Shown here: piece by piece, positions 54,794 to 64,000 of the stretch
How the letters are laid out: each line of letters starts with the position of its first letter
Position numbering within the stretch: position 1 is the stretch's first letter
Assembly (NCBI GenBank): GCA_037042185.1
Contig: JAXQJY010000022.1
Location: forward strand, 930,001-994,000
DNA: 64,000 bases
Direction of reading: 5' to 3'
Source: Sordariomycetes sp. S80-01Y
Taxonomy: Eukaryota > Ascomycota > Sordariomycetes
Made by a program: the position numbers and the translations under genes
The notes under the pieces: generated by a model
What the model was told of the DNA's origin: nothing
The model's database searches: none
Seen by the model: only the letters and a program-made list of their open reading frames with translations

Positions 54794-55623
54794 ATGCTTC
54801 TTCTCAGCTTAACATGCCTCGCCTTGATTGGGCTCACGGCCGCAGTCCCCACCTCAAAGTATGACATCTCCGCTGGTGCTACGCCTCCCTATCCCCACTG
54901 CATCCTAACATCTAGGTTCTCAGAAATATTACGTCAAAGGTCGCTCCTGATTGTAACATGCTTGTCCCGGGGCTGAACTATGACGACTGCGTACACATGT
55001 ACAACATCGGTATGGCAGGAATGGGCGACAACGTCTTCGGCAACAACGGTTACATCTGGATCGGCGACGACGGACCCAACACTTTCACCTTTACTAACAA
55101 TGCTGCGGAAGAAATGCCTATTACGCTCATCATTTGGGACTTCGCGGAGGATGACTACGAATCCTCGTTCATGAACGTGCGAAGACCTAAGATCTCGTAC
55201 TCGCTACCTAACGTTGGTAGCTCCGTGACCATTTCCCTTGCAAATGGCATATCGGGTGGATGGTCCGCCCTCAACAACCACGTTACGACTTTATCTCAGT
55301 ATGGGCAGGTCTACAATACATGGGGCGAGTTTACCACTGGTGAATGGGCGACTGTCAATGTCAGCCGTCTCGTTAACATGGGTGGCAACCAGCTCTCTGT
55401 CAATGTTGCTACAGGATGTGTAGCTGACATGAACATGTGCTCCTTTCATTGCAAATGGGGTGCTAACGAGTGTGGCGAATCTGGCTCTTACGACCTCCTC
55501 CAATGTACCCCAGATGTTAACCCCAACGCCTCATACGGCACTTGGGATGGCATTAACCCTGAAGGTGGCTGCATGGGCTGGAGCAATGGTGGGCATCTCG
55601 ATATTGGCCTCGGCAGCTACTAG
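54794..55623 (+). CDS. Secreted effector-5-like protein
   Basis: A secreted beta-rich protein of 254 residues. Exon 1 (54794-54858) encodes a signal peptide (LLLSLTCLALIGLTAAVP). Exon 2 (54924-55623) follows a 65-bp intron ending TTCTCAG. The mature part contains LNYDDCVHMYN, YIWIGDDGPNTFTFTNN, WGEFTTGEWATVNVSRLVNMGGNQLSV and MCSFHCKWG with paired cysteines. This order recalls fungal secreted proteins annotated as effector 5, which are common in plant-associated ascomycetes; that assignment is from memory and the biochemical role is unknown. No neighbour clarifies function. Confidence 0.75.
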
Positions 55624-55909
55624 AAAGGTCTGCAGTCTCTAAATAATCATACAATCTTGAACCTTCTTTCATTTTGAAGCTCTGTAATTATTTGTCCCTG
55701 CAAACCCCAGGTGCTAGGTAGTGCGGTAGGAGATGGAGTGCTCGCGTGATGTTTGTTGATTCGGATTTTCGTTAGTCGTCAGCGTCGCAAGGACTGGTCC
55801 ATGGATATGTGTAAATGTAAAATCGAGTGCGTATAAAGGGTTTCAGCGGGAAAACATGAAAGAAGCCACGCCACAACAAAAGGTAATGAGAAGTACTACG
55901 TTGTCATTA
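55624..55909. other. Convergent intergenic region
   Basis: Nearly 300 bp between the secreted-protein stop and the PKS-NRPS relic. Nothing recognised apart from expected 3' UTR sequence. Confidence 0.4.
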
Positions 55910-58900
55910 TCACCTCCGCATCTCCAACCTAGCCTCCTTTTCAATTCTTGCTTCATGAGAAATCATACAGTACTCAAATCCAGCTTTCTTGATGACACCA
56001 GTCCACCTCAGTAACGGGACACGTACCAGATCATCTCGCTGCCCCATCTGGCCCTCAAGGTGCGGCATAAGTTCGCTCACCGAGACTCCAAACTGCCCTG
56101 GATAGTGGGTGAAACTAGCTCCGGTGGAAGTGACATTGGCCATGACTAATTCACACAGCCAGCTCGCGACCTTCGTGGCAGGAATCATGTCCATGCTCCC
56201 GGACCAGCCGTTTGCGCCAGGCATTGCCTTGGTAAGTTCCACGTAGTGCGTGAACAGATTGAGGAGCTCTGTGGATGCAGGTTGATCGTTTGTTGCGGGA
56301 GCAAATCGGTGAATAACGGAAGGAACTCCAAGCGTGCCACCAGATCGCTCCAGAATACGCTCACTGGCCCATTTCGTTGCCGTGTATCCATTCGTTCCGT
56401 CAAGAGCGGGCGTGCTTTCAGCAGCCGAGACGTATGGCTCTTGTCAGGTCGTCGACACGAAGGTCTCCCTCGATTCGGTAAAAGCTGGCAACGTTGTGTG
56501 TGCTTTGGTCGTCTAGCAGATGTTGAAGGAACCAATATCGAGACTGTGCTAGGGGAATAGGGGCGCTCTTCAGAGTTTTCCGTGGTCGTCGGACTGCGGG
56601 GAGTGTTCCTGTTTTCGCATTAGCCTTCAGTGACTCTGCGACAATAGCTTCGTCATCACCCGCCTCAGAGCCTAGGGATGACTGTGCTGTAGATGCCACT
56701 TTGGAAGTAGGGGACAGGTCTCTGGGTGTTGAATTGGCCTTTGATGTATTGCCACTTGAGCTTGGATCCACGTCCTGCAGCTGCCGAGGTGCTTTCAGCT
56801 CCAACTTGGTGGCGGGTTTAGGCCCCGTGATCTGCGGCTCATCGATGCTAGACGTGGCTGTAGGAGGTAGGAGCTCGAAGGCTTTCTGGCAGAGCTCCGT
56901 GATCGAAGCTCCTCCAATAATCTTAAGCACCGGAATGTCGACTTTCAGATTCTTCAAGAACCACGCTCGCACTTCCACCGCAACCAAGGAGTCGATCCCA
57001 AGTTCGTTGAGAAGGGGATCCCGATCGATTGCCTGGTCACCAAGTTGCAAGATGACGCCTGATTTGTCTGAGAAGGAATCTGTCTAGCGGTCAGTATCAT
57101 CACCCCGACCTCTAATGAGTGTTTTCAATGGAGAATCTCACCGATAATAACACTCAAGGCTTCTTTCTTGGAAGCAACCTGGCCAAATTGTTGGCTCAAT
57201 GGAAGGGAACTCTCCTTGCGTTGATCCCCAGAGCTGGCTTGATTCTTTGGTTTCTCGATGATGCAGTGCGAGAAAAGGGGGTTGGTGAACCAGGGCCCTT
57301 TGATGTCTTCGTCTTCGCGGAAGTGGCGCACGCCCATTGTTACGACAGCCTCGGGAAGTGTGTCTCTGTCCTGGGGCTGTGGGAGACCAGCCTTGATGGT
57401 CTCTGCGAACGCGACTCGAAGATCCGCCTCACTGATAGGTTTGAGTCCTAGTCCGATCAATTGATCCCGAACAACCTGGGCTGCTGACTCGACGTAGCCA
57501 ATACCGGCGACACGACCAATATCAAATGTAGAGCCTGCAAGGCCGCGCTTGCGTCTCTGCCTGGCCAAGCCGTTCAGAAAGCCACATCCGGCAGCGTACA
57601 AGGACTGACCTGCATTGCCACAAACCATCGAAACCGAGGAAAACATGACGAAAAAGTCAAGTTTATCTTCGCCAAAAGCATTTTCGAGGTTGATCACACC
57701 ATCAACCTTTGGTCCAATGATCTGTTGCATCTTATCTGCCGACATTCTGGCGAAGAGCGCGTCGTGTAAGACCATGGCGCCGTGCGCCACACCGGCAATT
57801 GGGGGGCAAGATTCCCTGACGATTCGCACCGCGCGCTCTACACTTTAGATATCAGTGAAATCCATGGGGATAACCTTAACGGTAGTCCCCTGATCCCTCG
57901 AAAGATTAAACCCATCTTGAATCGATAGTAGGACGCCTACTCGTCACAACAACGCATCCAGCGCCATTTGATGCCATCCATTCACAAAGAGACTGTCCAA
58001 TGGATCCACTCAGGCCAACTAAGACGTATGTCTTGTCTTTTGTGAAGAACCCTGAGACATCTAGAGGGCGTACGTGGGTCTTCACAAGCCTGTCCGAGGG
58101 CCAGTGAATAGCGCTCGTTGAATGGCATCGAGTCAAAGTCTCCCCGACCTGGTCAAGCTTTATGACCAAATTTCTGAAATACTCCTCAGGAACCGAAGCC
58201 GTAGCTGCCGCCGTAACCGCATCCTTGAATCGAACGACCAAGGTGTCATGGTCGTATGAAAGAGGTAGCGAAGATTCTGGTTGGAAAAGAGTGTGTTGAT
58301 CAATAAGCTTGCATCCGGAAGGCAATTCCTGACGAATCCGAAGTCCCAAATCGGCGTCATATTGTTTAAGAGAAGGCTTAGCCGTCAAATTGAGATAGTG
58401 TGAAGGCTTCACGTTGCGAAGTTTCTTCCGTAAAAGATGTCGAGGAGTACCATTATTGATCTTGAGTGCCACTGGTCCGTCGGAATTCCCTACCGATTTT
58501 TCTGAGTCAAAAGTGATGCTGAAATGTATACTGCGGTCGGGGACACGCCGCGACAAGGCCGCGATCAACGGTTGGTCTTCCTTGGAACACCGCAACAGCA
58601 GGTGATCACCTGAAGACAGCGTCTCGAACAAGCTAGCCGCAAGTAACTCACTAGCTATAAGAATCAAAGGTTCCTCTGCTGAGCGGGTCGTCTTGGTAGA
58701 TTTGGGCGCAGTCATCTGCGTAACTGGTGATTGCTTATTTGTATTTGCGGTCGATAGCAACATAGTGAGGTCCTCAGTGGAGTCATCCGTTCCGCCAATA
58801 GCAACGAACAAGGAAGTGTCTGTAAAGATTCGAAGTGCTATTGCACTCGAGGAAATATCGTTGATGAGATTTACCTCCTCATCAAGAGATGCTTGGTTGA

Positions 58901-61900
58901 CCAGGGATGCTGGGGAGTGGCCGTTTGGCGCCGAGAACGAGACTCTGTCGTTGGGCCCGATCAGAGGTTTCGTGACTGCTCTTCTGGCGGAGTTTAGTCT
59001 GGCGTTACGGCTAATGTCGGCGACAATCCGAGGAATCTTGATTGTTCCATATTGGATGAAGGCTTCGCGTTCCTTCGACCACAAAATTGGCTCGGATTCA
59101 TGCTCCCACTCATCAAGTGCGAAGAGCTGCAGCAGATGCTCCGCAATAAGTTTTGGAATATCATGATGCTCTATGTCGGCGATGTCGAGATTATTCAAGC
59201 TGACATGCGGCGCCTGTGTGCGCAATGCACGGCAGAAAGCAATACTCGCCATGTGGTATGGCTCGTCTGCCAAGGCCCCCTGCGTGACCCATAGGATGTT
59301 CTTGGCCAATTCAGACATCCTCTTCACGCCTTCCATTCTGTCTTCTGTGATGTCCTCGAAGATTGGTGAGTCAAGGTCCACCAGGTTGATGAATGTGCTC
59401 ATCGGATGCAAATCCGACGACTCTTCCTCCGTTGGCAGGCTGTCGAGGATGACAACGTCACCGCAGAAGCGTTGGAGGTGCTCTTGCAATTGTTCAGCCA
59501 CCCTTGCTAGCTCTAGAGACCCGTTTCCAAGGGTAACAAGACTCTCGATATAAATAGGGATCGAAGTAGCCGGTGCTGACAAAGGTCGGCGCAAGAATTG
59601 AAATCGGTCATCGACTGCTTGAGATACGATAACCGAAGCCGGCCAGGTAATAGGACTAACATCAGCGTTGATGGTATCAATGCCAGAGAAACCTGTTTTC
59701 CGCAATTGTGAATGCCAAGCACCACGCGAAATGGTTGGTGACAACTTCCGGCCATCATCAACACCGAGCCACCAACCGGGAACTACTCCAAAAATAGTGT
59801 TGGTGCGAATTACCTCGAGCGGCATGGTAAGTTCCAAGATCAACAAATAGCCTCCGGGCTTTAAAAGCGCTCGCGTATTTGCTAGTGTCGTTTCAAGTGA
59901 AGCAGTCGCGTGCAAACAATTGGAGGCGATGACGATGTCGTAAGAGTTGGGTTCGAAATTCTGCCCTTTAGGCTCTTTCTCCACATCGAACGTCTTGAAC
60001 TCCATCTTGTCGCTATAAGCTTCAAAAAGCTTTTCAGCAAGGCCGAAGAAACCAATACTCAAGTCGGTGTAAGTGTAAGACGACATGGCACCTCCTATGG
60101 TGTCGAGGATCGCCTTGGTGGCACCTCCAGTTCCAGCCCCTGTGAATAATATTAGAGTATGCAAGACGTGATGTTGAGATACCTAGAGCTCACCTATCTC
60201 AAGGACCTTTGCATGTGGGTAGCGATGGATTATTTGATTCATCATATGAGCCAAGAACTCATTTGCAACTTCCGCCCCCAAGCTCTTCTAGTAATGCTGT
60301 TCGAGCATGTCGTCCTCGATCATGTGCTCTAAGATGGTAGTCTCGCCTCGAACGACGAGTAGAACTGCAAAGAGGGTCAGCAGGAACACGGATCGAAGCG
60401 GAGCTTGCATTAAAGATAGATAAGCGGCCTCGATAGATTTAACAGAAGCTTACCTTGTTTTACCCAGTTTCGAAGGCGCAGGAAGTGTGGCGGGCCGTTC
60501 TTCCACTCCTCATCAGTAAGCTCGGTAGCCCACTTCGATATGTAGAAAAAGCAGAGTCTTTCACAGACCATGCTTAGATCAAGTTCGTATGGGGAAGGTT
60601 GCCGACCATCCGAGGCGAGAGTTCCGTCAGCCACAGCTGCAGCAAATTTCGTATGGGTAGACATCACACGATCGTCCGACTCAGCCGCCGGAGCCAACGG
60701 CTTTATTACCAAGTCTTCGACTTGGACCATACTGTGCTGGCCATCTTCGCTCATTAATTCAATGAATCCAGAGAATGCTTCAGAGTCTTCGAGGATGGAA
60801 TGCACCGGGATGCGAGATCCAGCAGGGGGCGGCGAAGTACACGTTGCCGCATTGACTTTGATAGCTCCAATCACTGTTGGAACGTGTAGGGCCCAAAGGC
60901 GCTCATCCTGCTATAAGATTCGAGATTGACCTTTGGTCAAGATCGCCAACTGAGTGAAGAGATGTGACCTACCGCTGGTGAGGTGTACGCGAGAATCGAG
61001 GCTTGAAACGCGACATCGAGGGTGCTGGGGTGAATAAGGTACCTGGAAGGCTCGGATTCCGCATATTCGTAAGTATCTATTAGACCACTGGAGTGACCAA
61101 GTCGACGCTGTGTCGAAGACAGGGTTTTGAATGGACCTGTGTAGCCGTACCCAAGTGTGGCAAGGTACTCATAGAACTCGTCGCTGTCAACTGCGCGCAA
61201 ATTGAAGTCATCCACGGGGGTAGAAGAGAGCGCATCAAAACTTGGCTCCCCGAATACTATCTTCACGGTACCTGTAGCATTAGTGGTCATCTCTTGTTTC
61301 GATCCAGTGTTAGTAACTGGCAGCGCGTAACAACAGAAATCGGCAGATGCCGTGTTATCCTCGTGGAATTGGATCCTTGTGAGCGTGACAAGCGTTTCGA
61401 CACTAGCATTGTCTGCGTCATCAATGACGGTTGCTCGAGGAATAGACAGGTCGTAGAGCTCATAAGTCTTGACACTCTTTCCAGCCGCAAGCTTCTTGGA
61501 CGACTCAATTGCCATTGCGACATATCCAGCGGCGGGAAAAATCATCTGTCCTTGGATCTGATGCCCAGTGAGCCATGGCATTTCTGATACCTTGAGTACA
61601 TTCGACCAACACATGTCTTCTGGGGTAGAATCAGGTGATAGACTACCCAGAATTTCATGGTTTGGCTCTGAGCGAGCACGAATCTTCCTAGATCGACGTG
61701 ATTCCATCGATAAAGGGGCAGCCCTGTCACCAAGCGTGGCTGCACTGATTTGGAACCAGCTGCGGCCCTTGCATAAGGCTGGAAATCGACGGCCGTGGAT
61801 CCAAGTTGCGTCCACACAAAGCCAAGGCCATCTGCGAATGACTCGACGTCGTTTCGACCACGGCTTAAGACACCGCTGTAAGAAAGAGGAATGGATCGAT

Positions 61901-62160
61901 CATCGCCGACATTTTGCGCCACGAACCCTTTGAGTGCCGGGTGTGGACCAATCTCGAGGCCGAGATTGATTTGGTCATCTGAAGCGAGCGCATTTCTCAC
62001 TGCCTCTGCGAACAAGACCGAATTCGTCATGTTGTTTCTCCAGTATTCGTCTTGGATCTCCCCGACAGGGGTTACCGGCTCGTCACTGCCGCTCACGCTA
62101 GAGTACCAAACGCAAGAGCTATTTCGGTCCTCACGGCTTCCGCGCATCAAATGAATCAAT
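55910..62160 (-). pseudogene. Broken PKS-NRPS hybrid relic
   Basis: Remains of a highly reducing polyketide synthase-nonribosomal peptide synthetase. Parts recognised on the minus strand, in order: the end of an acyltransferase domain (about 62150-61850, EIGPHPALKGF); a dehydratase (about 61700-60500, with LTGHQIQGQMIFP); a C-methyltransferase (about 60350-59600, LEIGAGTGGAT); a ketoreductase (about 58060-57250, LVGLSGSIGQS and SSVSMVCGN); an acyl carrier protein (about 57120-56900, LGIDSLVAVEV); the beginning of a condensation domain (about 56570-56430, PLAQSRYWFLQ); and the end of a reductase domain (about 56430-55920, GYTATKWASERILE). No ketosynthase is visible anywhere in the window. It is broken, with several breaks, so it is not expected to make a product. 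Age is uncertain, but the domains are still easily read, suggesting fairly recent decay. Confidence 0.8.
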
Positions 62161-63642
62161 TTATCAATGTGATATCCATCAGATTGGTAGGGTTTATTGC
62201 TGGAACCAACGCAGCTATGAGAGTTCGATCTTGCTCTTTCCCTGGCAGAATATTATGCGGGCATACGTATTTGTCTCGAGCTTCTCGTTCGTGGCATGAA
62301 AGAACTGGGCTCTAGCCGCAGCCGATCTGCAGTTAACGCGAGCAGCTGCAGCATTGCAGGTGTGGCGCTGTACGACGCAACACGCCTGCCTAACGATCAG
62401 CTTTATTCCTATCATGTACTACTTCTACTATGCGTAGGATGCAGGCCGAGACTCTGCTGCGCCATGCTGGGAGTTGTTGGTAAGCTCCGCAGGCAGCCGC
62501 CAATTCTGCCTTGCCTTTTACAACGATGTCTTCCTGAGTGAAACATAGTGGCGTAAAGGAAACTTTTTTTGTTCCAAGGACCCCAGAGGCTAAGAAGTCC
62601 AGATCGGGATGCACGATTGGATGAAGCAGATATTGGAAGATGGATCTTAGAAGTCTTCACTGGCAGAACCTCAAGGTTGAGCGAGTCTTTTGAACAAGGT
62701 GCTTGCTGTAGGGCCCCAGAAGTAGAGCCTTACAAAGTGAGCCTAGTGAACCCCCTTCGATTCTGCGGTCCCGATATGGCTAGCGTATCGTTGAAAGAGG
62801 AGAGAATTAGACGAGGAGAATATGAGGGTCACTGAAAATTGTCGCGGCAGCTACGTTGATCGCGATTGAGCTGGCTGAACGCAAAGTTGTGCAGGGTGTG
62901 AAGGAAAGCTGGTTGAGTGGATCGGAAAGCGATGTATGGACGTAGGACTGCGACCGGAAGCGATGAAGAAATCCCAATAGACCCTTCACCGTCAATAAAC
63001 GGGCGTAAGCTGGGGAGACACAATCTAGCGGACTGCCGACCCTCCGGGGAATGTCCCAACGGAGCCCGCATTAGGTGGGCGAAGAGACCACCCCCCACGC
63101 CTATGTTAACCCACACAGCTCGACACGGAACAGAGTCGCCCGCACACATCTGCCTTTTGCGACGTTCTTGAGAATGCGTCGGTACAGTATGTTCAAGTCG
63201 TCAACATGGCCGATACTTTCAGGTCTGCGGTAAACATCGCAGTTGTGGTGGATCTTTGAGTGATCGCTGCACATTGCTGCCTGTACTGCGTAGGCGTGAT
63301 GTGAGGTGATGAAAAGCGGAAGGCGCTCAACTAATTAGTGAAACTTGGTCACACTGTACACGGCATGCATTGAACTGGGCCAATGTGCAAAAGTGGCGGG
63401 CCTTGGTTGCCAGCAAGTAGGGCCCCGTGATGGAACAATGCATGACATTGCATTTTTGTGTGTGGTCGTGCCTTAGGCACCAGCTGCGCGGCTGGAAGCC
63501 TCAATAGTCGTTGGACCATCAGCGACCCGGCTTGTCTTTTTCATCCTTCATTTTCTGAAATCCACTAGCAAACGGTCTTGTCGACTCTTGCTCCTTCTTT
63601 TTCCCAGTCTTACTGTATCTTTTGCTTACCCATTCGATTAGA
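62161..63642. other. Gene-poor right flank and promoter of edge gene
   Basis: About 1.5 kb beyond the PKS-NRPS relic. Short frames have no domain likeness, and I see no ketosynthase remains. From about 63560 the sequence becomes CT-rich (TTGCTCCTTCTTTTTCCCAG), typical of a fungal 5' leader for the gene at 63643. Confidence 0.45.
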
Positions 63643-64000
63643 ATGCAACCCCAACTCGACCTTGTCCGTCTTGCGGAGGGAGTCGGCCAGTTAACTCTTG
63701 GAGCTGTGACCGCCTACAACCAGCTCAGACCGCTGTTCGACCAAGAAGATGTCGATTTATTCGCTGGCGGCGCTTTGGAGCGATTGGGGAGTTGGCTTAT
63801 GTTGGATGGCGACCGACTTAGAGACGGAGAATGCATGCTGCACAATGTTGGCCCGCCACAGCTTTGGCGCTCCGAATCTCTATCTATCATCATTGGGCTT
63901 CATAACGACCCACATCGAAGTCTTATAGGCTTCATTCGGAAGAATACCCCCCTGATAGCCGCCACTCTATTCTTCCAAGGTTGCGCAACATGTCTCACCA
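63643..64000 (+). CDS. Partial gene at right edge, unknown function
   Basis: An ATG at 63643 opens a frame that stays open to the last base, giving 119 residues so far. It starts MQPQLDLVRLAEGVGQL and contains VTAYNQLRPLFDQED and LGSWLMLDGDRLRDGEC. I do not recognise a family. The frame is supported by its CT-rich upstream leader, absence of stops over 358 bp and balanced protein-like composition. The remainder lies outside the window, so neither end nor introns can be given. It is divergent from the PKS-NRPS relic. Confidence 0.6.
   Translation, partial: MQPQLDLVRLAEGVGQLTLGAVTAYNQLRPLFDQEDVDLFAGGALERLGSWLMLDGDRLRDGECMLHNVGPPQLWRSESLSIIIGLHNDPHRSLIGFIRKNTPLIAATLFFQGCATCLT

Noticed and set aside
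62829-63149. A minus-strand frame beyond the PKS-NRPS relic, considered as ketosynthase remains
   Set aside because: No ketosynthase motif (DTACSSS or similar) is visible on either strand there.

Overview
The window looks like a chromosome segment of a filamentous ascomycete (Pezizomycotina). Genes are split by short GT-AG introns of about 37-135 bp, promoters carry TATA-like boxes, and the gene content is typical of an accessory region: Zn2Cys6 regulators, MFS transporters, P450, PF02458 acyltransferase, BYS1-like and effector-like secreted proteins, and a PKS-NRPS relic. I joined exons by hand from splice signals and frame; no search was run, so family names rest on recognised motifs.

Layout. 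1-1,850 holds no gene I can support. 1,851-3,952 is a PhoD-type phosphatase. 4,561-15,788 looks like a small tailoring-enzyme cluster: an anion:cation-symporter type MFS carrier, two 2OG-Fe(II) oxygenases meeting tail to tail on a shared CTAG, an epoxide-hydrolase-like protein, a cytochrome P450 and an HxxxD acyltransferase with a GC-AG intron. No backbone enzyme lies beside them. 17,455-19,153 is a membrane-anchored PLOD-like glycosyltransferase. 20,197-23,537 is a divergent sugar transporter / GH43 pair. 25,026-26,249 is an intronless stand-alone tryptophan synthase beta chain, unusual because fungal tryptophan synthase is normally an alpha-beta fusion. 26,691-27,459 is a secreted protein of unknown function.

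28,953-36,799 holds an FAD-dependent oxidoreductase divergent from a Zn2Cys6 regulator, then a quinate/sugar-type transporter and a secreted five-bladed-propeller glycosidase-like protein. This may be one sugar or glycoside utilisation locus.

37,460-52,325 is the most coherent block. It holds a fumarylacetoacetate-hydrolase family protein, an aldehyde dehydrogenase, a salicylate-hydroxylase-like FAD monooxygenase, a Zn2Cys6 regulator, a gentisate 1,2-dioxygenase-like cupin, an MFS carrier and a carotenoid/stilbene cleavage oxygenase. Together they suggest a route from a stilbene-like or other aromatic substrate, through an aromatic aldehyde and acid, to gentisate, ring opening and acylpyruvate hydrolysis.

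52,503-55,623 carries two secreted small proteins (BYS1-like and effector-5-like) and a doubtful short gene. 55,910-62,160 is a broken PKS-NRPS relic. A new gene opens at 63,643 and runs off the right edge.
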